DNA of 64,000 nt, taken from assembly GCF_050753385.1 (NCBI RefSeq), contig NZ_JBLZFZ010000003.1, forward strand, positions 1 to 64,000, given 5' to 3'. The translations under genes and the position numbers were made by a program. This document shows, piece after piece, positions 1 through 8,175 of this stretch. The notes beneath the pieces are model-generated. The model ran no database searches and was not told the DNA's origin. It saw nothing but the letters and a program-made list of their open reading frames with translations. The DNA is from Pantanalinema rosaneae. GTDB lineage: Bacteria; Cyanobacteriota; Cyanobacteriia; Leptolyngbyales; Leptolyngbyaceae. Within the stretch, counting starts at the first letter, position 1, and every line of letters starts with the position of its first letter.

Positions 1-19
1 AGATGTGTATAAGAGACAG
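1..19 (+). other. Nextera transposase mosaic-end adapter (artefact)
   Basis: The first 19 bases are exactly the Tn5/Nextera mosaic end (AGATGTGTATAAGAGACAG). This is library adapter left at a contig end, not genomic DNA. Genome sequence begins at about base 20, and nothing should be inferred about what lies to the left. Confidence 0.97.
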
Positions 20-25
20 GGACAT

Positions 26-44
26 GGGGGAGTGGGGAGTGGGG
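26..44 (+). repeat. G-rich GGGGAGT short repeat, contig edge
   Basis: Short run of GGGGAGTGGGGAGTGGGG just after the adapter and just before the stop codon of the first gene. It belongs to the repeat family seen at many other points of the window. A repeat here may be why the assembly stopped. Confidence 0.7.
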
Positions 45-1172
45 TTAACAGAGGCAGTCGTTGTCGCAGCAGGAGAGATCGTCCAGAAACATCCCTTCCT
101 GTCGGTAAACTTTAAGGGGTGTGGGGTCAATGTCGAGACGTTGGGCGATCGCATTGGCAACAACGGCAAAACGCTGGCGAAACTTGTAGATAAAACAGAA
201 GATGACGTTTCCGTGACGCACGGAAGGACCCACTACGAATAATCCAGGAGTGATGGTTGATTCATCTTCTTCAGTTAATCCGGCATAGCCTTCAGACCAG
301 TTAAACAGATGAGCAATTTGCTTTAAACTGCCCTCAAATCCTGTACAGAGAATGGGCTGAGTATGTGACACCCATTTGTTGTATTCGCTATAAACCGCAT
401 AGCCACCAGGAACAGTTTTCACCTCTTCGATCGCAGCATTACCAATCAGTTCTAATCGCCCCGTAGAGTAACAAAACTCAATCCGCTGAAGGGTGTAGGG
501 AGATAAGGAAATACTGGGATCAGTATCGGGGTTTGCCCAAATGCCAGTGCGATCTAAAACTTTGACTCGTTTGCCTAATGCAACTAAATTGGACGCGGCA
601 TCCATGCCACTTTCATAGCCACCGATGATGATAAATTCATCTCCTTTCAAATGAGTCCAGGATTGAATCCGAGAATTATGTAAACATAAATCTGCACCCG
701 GAAAAGGAGTTAAGTTAGGATATTGAAATTCCCCAGCCGCCCAAATCAGAAATTGGGTTTTGAGGATACCATCCGGAACATGAATCAGGAACCCTCTGCA
801 CTGCGATAAAAGTTCAATCTTTTGAACTTCAACGCCGGTATAAACCGGGATCTGAAAGTAATCTGCAACCTTCTCTAGATACTGAGCATATTGGTTGCCC
901 GACAAATGTTCTCGCCGAAAGCTAATGGCAGGAGAGGTTTTGCGGGCGATCGCGTTCAAGTCGAGGTGTCCAAAGCCATGACTGGGGAAGGATGGGGTAA
1001 TGAAATTCATCTCTTGCGGCCAGCATCGAAAGGACTCGCCAATTTGATGCCGCTCCAGGATTGCAAAATTCTCCAATCCCAAATCCTTCAGCACTGCCCC
1101 AACCCCGATGCCCGATGCACCCGCTCCCACCACAATCACATCAAACGCTTCCGGCTTTTCCATACAGTTCAT
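45..1172 (-). CDS. FAD-dependent NAD(P)-binding oxidoreductase with Cys-rich tail
   Basis: Flavoprotein of the pyridine-nucleotide-disulfide/flavin monooxygenase fold. A GxGxxG dinucleotide motif (GAGASG) lies near residue 17 and a second Rossmann signature (IIIGGYESG) near residue 185. The substrate cannot be read from sequence. The last eight residues, CCDNDCLC, hold four cysteines, suggesting metal binding or a redox tail. The ATG at 1172 overlaps the WD40 stop (TGATG), implying translational coupling; a GTG one codon earlier is possible. It is the last gene of the operon that starts at cysS behind a Zur-type box, so it is probably induced by zinc shortage. Confidence 0.8.
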   Translation of the reverse strand: MNCMEKPEAFDVIVVGAGASGIGVGAVLKDLGLENFAILERHQIGESFRCWPQEMNFITPSFPSHGFGHLDLNAIARKTSPAISFRREHLSGNQYAQYLEKVADYFQIPVYTGVEVQKIELLSQCRGFLIHVPDGILKTQFLIWAAGEFQYPNLTPFPGADLCLHNSRIQSWTHLKGDEFIIIGGYESGMDAASNLVALGKRVKVLDRTGIWANPDTDPSISLSPYTLQRIEFCYSTGRLELIGNAAIEEVKTVPGGYAVYSEYNKWVSHTQPILCTGFEGSLKQIAHLFNWSEGYAGLTEEDESTITPGLFVVGPSVRHGNVIFCFIYKFRQRFAVVANAIAQRLDIDPTPLKVYRQEGMFLDDLSCCDNDCLC

Positions 1173-2245
1173 CACCTATTTGTAGACATAGACCAAACCA
1201 ACAATTCACCCCGTTGTCCGCCAGCGGCTAAGTGTCGTCCCGTCGAGTGCCATGCCAGACAGGAAAACCCTGCTTCCGCTCCTTCCAGTACTTGAGCCGC
1301 TTCCAGGGCTGCTTGCCAGAGAATGATCCAGCCATCTTCGGACAGTGAGGCAAGCCATCCCGTTTGGGGTTGAAATGCCACGTCCAAGACCGTATCACTG
1401 TGCAGGTCTAACACCCAACTATCCCAACCTTCTGGGGATTGCATCCACATCGTCACCAGTTCACGAGTGGCAGCTGCTAAAATCGGCGGCAGGTCAACCG
1501 ATGGCGGTAAATCTGCCCATGCTAACTGGCGAATTTTTCCAGGAAAGCCGCGCATGAGAGTTGGCAGGTCGTTTTCATCGGTTGGCTCACGCTGGAGGTG
1601 CTGTACCTTTGACCAGTCCAGCACTCCGATACTGTGGTCATGAATGGCACAAGCCAGCAAGGAACCATCGGGCGACCAGGCGATCGCGCTGGCGGGTGCG
1701 GTCAACTCCCATTGATAGCGAGCTGTGCTCCAGTCCTGGCTATTCCAGATGTGGATGTTGCTTTTGATGGCGATCGCCAGGTGTTTTCCATCCGGCGACC
1801 AGCGAATATCTTGCGGACTGGCAATTCCGATCAAACAGGTCACAGTTTCCGCTTGATCCGCATCCCAAATCTGTACAGTTTTTCCTTGATTAAATGCCAG
1901 GTGATTACAGGTGGGATGCCAGACTAGGCGATCAACCCAAGAGCCACATTCCAATGTATCCGCAATTCTGGGCACATCTTCATGCATCTGCCACAGCGTC
2001 ATGGTGCCATCCTGCCCACCTGCCGCTAACCATTTGCCATCGAATGAAAAGGCTAAGGCATCGATAGATTGACCTGTGGGCTGACATAACGACAGACTCA
2101 CAAAATTCTTTAACAATCGCACTTCTCCCGACCCAGAGGCAGCCGCTACAGTATTGCCTATCGGTGACCAGGCGATCGCCGTCACGTAATCGGACAGTGT
2201 TTCTTTCGCACTTAACTCCAGAATTGATTTTAGGGTTACACTCAT
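1172..2245 (-). CDS. WD40-repeat protein
   Basis: About 357 residues built of seven to eight WD40-like repeats. Each has an (A/V)-x-S-P-(D/x)-G-(K/S)-x-L-A core and many end in a W or L plus W pair (for example SPDGKHLAIA, TLWQM, HIWN). It should form a beta-propeller and act as a protein-interaction platform, with no enzymatic motif. There is no signal peptide, so it is presumably cytosolic. It sits between a small membrane protein and the Cys-tailed flavoprotein in the cysS operon. Its 3' end overlaps the next start. Its role in zinc limitation is unknown. Confidence 0.85.
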   Translation of the reverse strand: MSVTLKSILELSAKETLSDYVTAIAWSPIGNTVAAASGSGEVRLLKNFVSLSLCQPTGQSIDALAFSFDGKWLAAGGQDGTMTLWQMHEDVPRIADTLECGSWVDRLVWHPTCNHLAFNQGKTVQIWDADQAETVTCLIGIASPQDIRWSPDGKHLAIAIKSNIHIWNSQDWSTARYQWELTAPASAIAWSPDGSLLACAIHDHSIGVLDWSKVQHLQREPTDENDLPTLMRGFPGKIRQLAWADLPPSVDLPPILAAATRELVTMWMQSPEGWDSWVLDLHSDTVLDVAFQPQTGWLASLSEDGWIILWQAALEAAQVLEGAEAGFSCLAWHSTGRHLAAGGQRGELLVWSMSTNR

Positions 2246-2277
2246 CGTCTCTTTCGTATTTTTTAGGTTATATTTCT

Positions 2278-2658
2278 CTATCGATTCAGTTGAAACTTAA
2301 TTTCGCGAATCATCATCTCAATCCATGCCAATGTTCCTGAAAGACCTTGCAGCTTAATCGAAAGAGTAAAAATAATTAAAGGAACTGAGACGTAGTAAAC
2401 CAGCCCCCAATGAATCATTTTGCCAATCGGCTGACGGCGACGACGACGATAAAATACCAGGATAATTAGTGCAAGTGGAGCGATTGTATGAATCACTAAG
2501 CTGATCGGTATCGCGATATAAAGTGCAGCCAGCCCTCCCCACATGACCTGATTGCGGATCAGCACATAAATCGCTAGCACAAGCCAACTGAGCGGCCCAG
2601 CCCAAACTAAAATTTTGCTCCATTGGTGATTCCATTGCTCAACGTTTCGGTGTGCCAT
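2278..2658 (-). CDS. small three-TM membrane protein
   Basis: About 126 residues with three hydrophobic segments (roughly residues 17-36, 40-70 and 83-105). A strongly basic RRRRRQP cluster after the second segment probably faces the cytoplasm. I do not recognise the family. The ATG at 2658 lies six bases after the cysS stop; a GTG two codons earlier is also open. The tight spacing to cysS makes it part of the same transcript, so Zur control is inferred. A transport or anchoring role is possible, but no substrate motif is visible. Confidence 0.6.
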   Translation of the reverse strand: MAHRNVEQWNHQWSKILVWAGPLSWLVLAIYVLIRNQVMWGGLAALYIAIPISLVIHTIAPLALIILVFYRRRRRQPIGKMIHWGLVYYVSVPLIIFTLSIKLQGLSGTLAWIEMMIREIKFQLNR

Positions 2659-2664
2659 AGCCAC

Positions 2665-4122
2665 TTATCGATGCCAGCGCGTTTGTCCATCGGGTTGATC
2701 AATTAAAGTAATGCCCATTGCTCCCAACTCATTGCGAATGCGATCGCTCTCGGCATAGCGTTTTTCCTGCCGTGCCTGTTGCCGTTGTTGCAGCAGAGAT
2801 TCAATCCAACCAACGTCAATATCTGGCTCAGGGATGGAGGCTGGCTGAACGGCTAAACCTAAGATCTGTGCCAGGTGAGTCAGGGTTTGCAGACGCTGTT
2901 GTAACTGTATATCGGTTAGCTCCGACAATCCTTGATAGCAGCGTAAATTGAACTCCCGCTTCAGTATCTTGGCTAACTCAAATAGCACCGCTAATCCTGC
3001 TGCCGTATTCAAATCATCGTCCATTACTGTTTGAAAACGATTGACCGATTCAGCGTCCAGTTCACCGGGAATCGGCATCTGGGATGATAAATTCAATCGC
3101 TGCCAATCCAGTGTCAGTCCCTCTTTCAGCGTTTGCCAGCCGTTCTCAGCGGCAATGATGGCATCTTTCGTAAAATCCAATGGTTTACGGTAATGGGCTT
3201 GCAGCACAAATAGCCGAATTGCCATTGGGTCAACGGGTTGGGGATAGTCTGACCAGTTGCCCTCCAATATGTCTCGAATAGTGGTGAAATTGCCCAACGA
3301 CTTCGACATTTTCTCACCATTCACTGTCACCATGCCGTTGTGCAACCAGTAGTGGGCTAATGGCTGACCCGTCAACACTTCCGACTGAGCAATCTCATTC
3401 TCATGATGAGGGAAGACCAGATCGCCGCCACCTCCGTGAATATCGATCGCTTCTCCCAAGCGTGCCCGAATCATGGCAGAACATTCAATGTGCCAGCCCG
3501 GTCGTCCTTCACCCCAGGGAGAATTCCAGGCAGGTTCATCTGGCTTTGCCGCTTTCCACAGCGCAAAGTCAAACGGATATTGTTTTTTGAACTCTGGATC
3601 GTTGGGGTCAACTCGTCCCCCTGCCCCCGCCTGCATCTGCTCTAGCTGTCGCCCAGAGAGTTTGCCATACTCTGCAAATTGCCGCACGTTGTAATAGACA
3701 TCGCCATCGACTGCATAGGCATAGCCTTTCTCGACCAGTGCTTGAATCAGATCATGAATCGCTGGAATATGCTCGGTGACACGGGGATACTCATCGGCAT
3801 CCAGAATGTTGAGCCGTCGAATATCTCGAAAGTAGGCAGCAATGTAGCGATCGCTCACCGCCTGCATGGTTGATCCTTCTGCCTGAGCACGCTTGAGAAT
3901 CTTGTCGTCAATATCGGTGAAGTTCTGCACATAGCGCACCGAGTAGCCGCGCCATTGCAAATATCGTCGCACCACATCCCACACCATGTAGGAGCGAGCA
4001 TGTCCCAGGTGGCAATCGTCATACACCGTCACCCCGCAGCAATACATCGTCACCTGACCGGGATGGATGGGTGAGAACGGCTCTTTGCGGCGTGTCAGGG
4101 TATTGTAGAGGGTGAGGCTCAT
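2665..4122 (-). CDS. cysS: cysteinyl-tRNA synthetase
   Basis: Charges tRNA-Cys with cysteine; class I synthetase of 485 residues, normal length. The HIGH box appears as HLGH (38-41) and the KMSKS box as EKMSKSLGN. The family's zinc ligands look retained: Cys29 in MYCCG, the Cys of WHIECSAM, and His/Glu in FPHHENE. It is therefore not an obviously zinc-free version. A Zur-type palindrome lies 60 bp upstream, shared with the divergent ccmM-like gene. This suggests a zinc-stress copy, with a housekeeping cysS elsewhere, but no second copy is visible here. Confidence 0.95.
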   Translation of the reverse strand: MSLTLYNTLTRRKEPFSPIHPGQVTMYCCGVTVYDDCHLGHARSYMVWDVVRRYLQWRGYSVRYVQNFTDIDDKILKRAQAEGSTMQAVSDRYIAAYFRDIRRLNILDADEYPRVTEHIPAIHDLIQALVEKGYAYAVDGDVYYNVRQFAEYGKLSGRQLEQMQAGAGGRVDPNDPEFKKQYPFDFALWKAAKPDEPAWNSPWGEGRPGWHIECSAMIRARLGEAIDIHGGGGDLVFPHHENEIAQSEVLTGQPLAHYWLHNGMVTVNGEKMSKSLGNFTTIRDILEGNWSDYPQPVDPMAIRLFVLQAHYRKPLDFTKDAIIAAENGWQTLKEGLTLDWQRLNLSSQMPIPGELDAESVNRFQTVMDDDLNTAAGLAVLFELAKILKREFNLRCYQGLSELTDIQLQQRLQTLTHLAQILGLAVQPASIPEPDIDVGWIESLLQQRQQARQEKRYAESDRIRNELGAMGITLIDQPDGQTRWHR

Positions 4123-4181
4123 AATGGAAAACTGCTGCCAGGTTCAGAGTGCGGACAAGACCTGTTTCCAGGTATTATTTA

Positions 4182-4196
4182 GAATGATAATCATTC
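4182..4196. promoter_or_regulatory. Zur-type operator 1 (cysS / ccmM-like)
   Basis: GAATGATAATCATTC, a 7-1-7 palindrome followed by TCAT. Its core recurs four more times in the window, always between zinc-related genes. It lies 60 bp before cysS (minus) and only 10 bp before the ATG of the ccmM-like gene (plus), so bound repressor would cover the latter's promoter or leader. Confidence 0.85.
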
Positions 4197-4206
4197 TCAT
4201 ACTAGC

Positions 4207-5154
4207 ATGGACATCCACAGCATTCCTGCCCCGCCAACTCCCTGGGCACAGCAACTCATTGAACCCGCGATCGATCCCAGTGTTTACATCCATCCATTAA
4301 CGAATGTGATAGGGGATGTCCGTATTGGCGCACAGGTGCATATTGCACCAGGGGTCTCGATTCGCGCCGATGAGGGAATGCCGTTTTACATCGGAGCCAA
4401 TGTCAACATTCAGGATGGGGCAGTCGTTCACGGGTTAGAGCAGGGGCGTGTCACTGGCGATGATGGCGACTCTTACTCGGTGTGGATTAGTGACAATGCC
4501 TCAATCACTCATATGGCGTTGATTCACGGTCCTGCCTATGTGGGCAAGGGGTGTTTTATTGGATTCCGGTCCACTGTGTTTAATGCCCGTGTTGGGGATG
4601 GTTGTATTGTCATGTCCCATGCGTTAATTGAGAATGTGGAGATTCCATCGGGCAGGTATGTGGCATCTGGCTCAGTGATTATCCATCAGCAACAAGCCGA
4701 TCGCTTACCCAATGTCCAGGAAGCCGATTCAACCTTTGCCCGTCATGTCGTCAGCATCAATCAAAAACTGCGTCAGGGCTACCTCTGTGCCGACGATCAG
4801 GTCTGTATCGCCACCATTCGCAATGAACCCAACAGACACCCAACCGTTCAGCTTGCTTCTCGCAATGGACATCACCCATCCTCACCTCTAGATGCTCAAG
4901 CGATCGTCTGGATTCGAGAAGTGTTAAGCCAAAAATTTTATATTGGCGTAGAACAGGCGGATACGCGACGGTTTCGGGCAAATTCCTGGTCAGATTGTGG
5001 CGTGATTAGAGCAACGCAGGAAGAGGAGGCGATCGCTGCAATAGCACAACTTCTACAACGTTATCCACATCAATATGTGCGTTTGTTTAGCATCAATCCT
5101 GGAACTCGACAGCGAGGTGGTAGTTTGGTGATTCAACATCCCCTGGAGAAGTGA
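4207..5154 (+). CDS. short CcmM paralogue: gamma-carbonic anhydrase plus one RbcS-like module
   Basis: Residues 25-200 are a left-handed beta-helix gamma-carbonic anhydrase closely resembling CcmM. The metal-binding histidines are at 75, 102 and 107 and the cysteine pair at 194/200; these match the positions reported for active CcmM of Thermosynechococcus. Residues about 228-311 are a single Rubisco-small-subunit-like (SSUL) module, with RRFRANSWSDC and YVRLF motifs. Standard carboxysomal CcmM has three to five such modules and 500-650 residues; this protein has 315. The start is 10 bp after a Zur-type box, with no clear Shine-Dalgarno. It is probably a zinc-stress carbonic anhydrase, possibly using Fe or Co, that can still touch Rubisco. 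Confidence 0.85.
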   Translation: MDIHSIPAPPTPWAQQLIEPAIDPSVYIHPLTNVIGDVRIGAQVHIAPGVSIRADEGMPFYIGANVNIQDGAVVHGLEQGRVTGDDGDSYSVWISDNASITHMALIHGPAYVGKGCFIGFRSTVFNARVGDGCIVMSHALIENVEIPSGRYVASGSVIIHQQQADRLPNVQEADSTFARHVVSINQKLRQGYLCADDQVCIATIRNEPNRHPTVQLASRNGHHPSSPLDAQAIVWIREVLSQKFYIGVEQADTRRFRANSWSDCGVIRATQEEEAIAAIAQLLQRYPHQYVRLFSINPGTRQRGGSLVIQHPLEK

Positions 5155-5347
5155 AGCAGTCAAGCGGTGGAGGAGAGAAGAATCAATTACCCGATTCTTT
5201 CATGATTTTGCTGGAAAATGACCATTAGCGAGTACTGTCCTTTGGTGAAATAAATTAAACTAAAGATTAAATGACATGGCAAATGCGGAATTTGTTCAAT
5301 TGAAATTGAAGTTATGATCTGTGAAGTTAATACCTCAACAAATCATA

Positions 5348-5980
5348 ATGTTGGAAGCTTTGATTGGCGTAGTTGGCACAATTCTCGGTACTATTTTAGG
5401 CTCTCTTCTCACAGTAGCTTTAGCCCGATTTTCTACGAGACATACGATAACCGTAGATCTCATGAAATATATTGCTAGTGCAGAACATTACTATGTGCTT
5501 CAGGTGATGTGGGATTTGCGCAATGCATGGCAACAAGATGATGGAAAGCTCTTAGTAAATCACTTTATACAATCGCCTAATCTAAGAACTCCAGAAGAAA
5601 GCTGTCATCTAAATAGTCTTACAGACCATCAACATCTTGACATTTATCTCAGATTTCTATCTCAAGTGGTCTATTATTATGAAAAAAACATTATAGACAG
5701 AGAACTATTTGAGATTGTTTTTATAGATCATTATTCTTGGTATCTCGACTTTATTGAAGAATTTGTGGAAGTTTTTGAAAAGCGTAAGCTTGAGTTTCAT
5801 GACATATCTCCTTTACCTTCCTGGGTCGAAGCAACAAAGAAAATATCTATAATCTTACGGCTACATCATCAGGAACCGAGGCGTAAAGCTTCTTTTATCG
5901 ATTATTTGGAGAAGAGTATGAGCCGCTTTATTCCAGCCAGACAGTTCAAAAAGTCTAAACAACTTTTACATCGTCGCTAA
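5348..5980 (+). CDS. hypothetical protein with N-terminal membrane anchor
   Basis: About 210 residues. Residues 1-30 form one Gly/Leu/Thr-rich membrane helix (LIGVVGTILGTILGSLL), followed by a soluble alpha-helical domain rich in aromatic and acidic residues. I do not recognise the family; the layout resembles small membrane-anchored helical proteins found near defence or stress loci. The gene is visibly richer in A+T than its neighbours, suggesting acquisition. A GTG at 5321 gives a nine-residue longer form. It is not linked to a Zur box and separates the ccmM-like gene from hisI. Confidence 0.6.
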   Translation: MLEALIGVVGTILGTILGSLLTVALARFSTRHTITVDLMKYIASAEHYYVLQVMWDLRNAWQQDDGKLLVNHFIQSPNLRTPEESCHLNSLTDHQHLDIYLRFLSQVVYYYEKNIIDRELFEIVFIDHYSWYLDFIEEFVEVFEKRKLEFHDISPLPSWVEATKKISIILRLHHQEPRRKASFIDYLEKSMSRFIPARQFKKSKQLLHRR

Positions 5981-6009
5981 GTTTGCACAAGCATTTCTCT
6001 TGATCTCCT

Positions 6010-6357
6010 TCAGTTTTTTGCTAATTGAATAGTATTAAAGAAACAACTTCTGGCTCCCGTATGGCAGGCAACATTGCCCACCTGCTCAATTTTTAAGAGA
6101 AGCGTATCGGCATCACAATCGTAATAAAACGCTTTGACCTTCTGAATGTGTCCAGACGTTGCCCCTTTATGCCACAGTTCTGCACGGGAACGACTCCAGT
6201 AATGGGCTTCTCCCGTTTCTAGGGTTCGATAGATCGATTCACGGTTCATCCATGCCATCATCAAGACGGTATTGTCCAGATAATCTTGGGCGATCGCTGG
6301 AATCAAGCCCTGCTCGTTGAACTTAATCTGTTCTATCCATAAAAAGGTTTGGTTCAT
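6010..6357 (-). CDS. hisI: phosphoribosyl-AMP cyclohydrolase (HisI domain only)
   Basis: Opens the ring of phosphoribosyl-AMP in histidine biosynthesis. The 115-residue protein is a lone HisI domain without HisE. Zinc ligands Cys81, Cys98 and Cys105 (CDAD, ACHTG, RSCF) and the Mg-binding aspartates 80/82/84 are all present. The ATG at 6357 comes two bases after the stop of the upstream COG0523 GTPase; an upstream TTG would overlap that gene. HisI paralogues beside COG0523 genes are a known zinc-starvation pairing, the GTPase being thought to deliver metal. It is the last gene of the sufE-to-hisI run. Confidence 0.93.
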   Translation of the reverse strand: MNQTFLWIEQIKFNEQGLIPAIAQDYLDNTVLMMAWMNRESIYRTLETGEAHYWSRSRAELWHKGATSGHIQKVKAFYYDCDADTLLLKIEQVGNVACHTGARSCFFNTIQLAKN

Positions 6358-6359
6358 CG

Positions 6360-7322
6360 TCACGGTTTGGTTAAACAATTATTCAACGTTTGAATCAAAA
6401 AGAGAGCATCCAGTTTACGCCCAATCAATACCATTTGATTCTTTGGGGCAACCGTCCATTCGCTATCGTCGATCGTAAACCGCTTGCCACTGAGTTGAAA
6501 CAGATGTCGTTTAGGGCTTTCAGCGAACCAGAGTACCCCTTTTGCCCGAAACACATTATCAGGCAGTTGGTAATCCAAAAACTGCTGAAATTTCTTCAGG
6601 GCTAGAGGGCGATCGCTTTGAAACGATACGGACATAAATCCATCATTGTTAAGATGCTTGGAACTGGGTGTGGGTACTGCCAGAGTTTGAGTAGAAGAAC
6701 CTGACTCCGCAAGATTGACATCTAAAATTAGGGACAAGGGTACTTTGCCATATTGGGAACGCAAAATCCTAGCTCCTGCTTTAATCGAACCAATATTTCC
6801 TTCCAACTTATCCACGTCAGCTTCAGGCAGTAAATCAGTTTTATTCAATAAGATAATGTCACTATAGGTAATCTGACTCATGGCAGCATCACTAAAATAG
6901 TGTGCGGGAGTAAAGGTAGACACATCGACAACTGTGAGAATAGCATCGAGTTGAGTCTGTTCCCGCAAATCAGTTCCTAAGAATGTTAGAGCGATCGGCA
7001 AAGGATCTGCAACTCCTGTTGTTTCCACAATTAAATACTCAATCCGATCCGATCGTTCTAACACTCGATAAACTGCATCTGCTAAGTTGTCGTTAATGGT
7101 GCAGCAAATACAGCCATTTGTCAGTTCAATCATGTCTTCTTCGACAGCGATTAAAAACTGACTGTCGATATTAATGTCGCCAAATTCATTCACTAAGACA
7201 GCGACTTTATAGGCTTCAAAGTTTTGCAGAATGTAGTTTAACAGCGTTGTTTTACCACTACCTAAGAAGCCAGTGATGATGGTGACAGGGAGTTTGGTTT
7301 TGGTGGTCAAGAGATCAGACAT
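6360..7322 (-). CDS. COG0523 (CobW/ZNG-type) GTPase, copy A
   Basis: G3E-family P-loop GTPase of about 320 residues. It has Walker A GFLGSGKTT, the metal-binding CxCC motif (GCICCT), NKTD for guanine recognition, and a CobW C-terminal domain. It lacks the His-rich stretch of copies B and C. Family knowledge: such proteins insert or hand over zinc or another metal to client enzymes. It sits directly before hisI, with two bases between them, so HisI is its likely client. I chose ATG 7322 because the 22 codons before it are translated repeat sequence. It is part of the putative Zur operon starting at sufE. Confidence 0.93.
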   Translation of the reverse strand: MSDLLTTKTKLPVTIITGFLGSGKTTLLNYILQNFEAYKVAVLVNEFGDINIDSQFLIAVEEDMIELTNGCICCTINDNLADAVYRVLERSDRIEYLIVETTGVADPLPIALTFLGTDLREQTQLDAILTVVDVSTFTPAHYFSDAAMSQITYSDIILLNKTDLLPEADVDKLEGNIGSIKAGARILRSQYGKVPLSLILDVNLAESGSSTQTLAVPTPSSKHLNNDGFMSVSFQSDRPLALKKFQQFLDYQLPDNVFRAKGVLWFAESPKRHLFQLSGKRFTIDDSEWTVAPKNQMVLIGRKLDALFLIQTLNNCLTKP

Positions 7323-7324
7323 GG

Positions 7325-7380
7325 AGGGTGGGAAAGGGAGTGGGGAGTAGGGAGTGGGGAGTAGGGAGGTAAAGGGGTAA
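7325..7380. repeat. GGGGAGT-family repeat between folE and COG0523 copy A
   Basis: Tandem-like GGGAGT(G/A)GGGAGTAGGGAG run directly upstream of the GTPase start. It belongs to the same family as the repeats near 28517, 31536, 33026 and 37115. A CT-rich stretch follows to 7430. It fills the 115-bp gap between folE and the GTPase. Confidence 0.75.
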
Positions 7381-7437
7381 AGGAGCAAAGAAGCCTTTCA
7401 CCTCCCCACCTCTTCACCTCATTCCCCTGTTTACTGC

Positions 7438-8076
7438 TTAATGAAAAGATGGACTATGACGAATCAAATCCATAAATTCCTGACGGGTTCTGGCATCGTC
7501 GGCAAACACGCCCTGCATCGAGCTAGTCACTGTCCAGGAACCCGGCTTTTGCACACCCCGCATCACCATGCACATATGAGTGGCTTCCACAACCACCGCA
7601 ACACCTTGAGGCTTTAGCAAACCTTGCAGAGCTTCAGCAATCTGATGGGTCAGGCGCTCCTGAACTTGCAAACGGCGGGCATACATCTCGCAGATACGGG
7701 CAATTTTGGATAAACCGATGACTTTGCCATTGGGAATATAGGCGACGTGGGCGCGGCCCAAAATTGGCAGAATGTGATGTTCGCAGGAGCTAAACAGATC
7801 AATATCGCGCACCAACACCATTTCATTGGCATCTTCATGAAACACGGCTCCATTCAACAACTCATCCAGGGATTGATGATAGCCAGAGGTGAGAAATTTC
7901 AGGGCTTTGATGACCCGTTTCGGCGTATCGCGCAACCCTTCGCGATCGGGATCTTCACCCATCCCCAACAGGAGTGTACGAACGGCTTGCTGCATTTCCG
8001 CTTCAGAGACGGGCGGTTTTGATTCAGTAATCACCGCTTGCTTGCGGATTTCATTGGGTGAAATGGATAGTGTCAT
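7438..8076 (-). CDS. folE: GTP cyclohydrolase I
   Basis: Converts GTP to dihydroneopterin triphosphate, the first step of folate and pterin synthesis. The catalytic zinc ligands of the type IA enzyme are present (Cys and His in SSCEHHILP, Cys in THMCMVMRG). It is therefore the zinc form and not the metal-promiscuous FolE2 fold. The ATG at 8076 gives 212 residues, the usual length; a TTG 18 codons earlier is less likely. It is flanked by COG0523 copies A and B in the same direction, which suggests a zinc-stress copy metallated by a chaperone. Confidence 0.95.
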   Translation of the reverse strand: MTLSISPNEIRKQAVITESKPPVSEAEMQQAVRTLLLGMGEDPDREGLRDTPKRVIKALKFLTSGYHQSLDELLNGAVFHEDANEMVLVRDIDLFSSCEHHILPILGRAHVAYIPNGKVIGLSKIARICEMYARRLQVQERLTHQIAEALQGLLKPQGVAVVVEATHMCMVMRGVQKPGSWTVTSSMQGVFADDARTRQEFMDLIRHSPSFH

Positions 8077-8175
8077 GAATGAAATTGGGTTAGGAACATC
8101 AGTCGTAAGGATGAGGGGTAAGGCACGCAATACCCCTCCCTCCAGCAGACAACTGCACTGCTGAAAGACTTGGGA

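Noticed and set aside
7323..7388. Longer start for COG0523 copy A
   Set aside because: The extra 22 residues come from the GGGGAGT repeat (TPYSPLPFPPS); the family starts near the P-loop.
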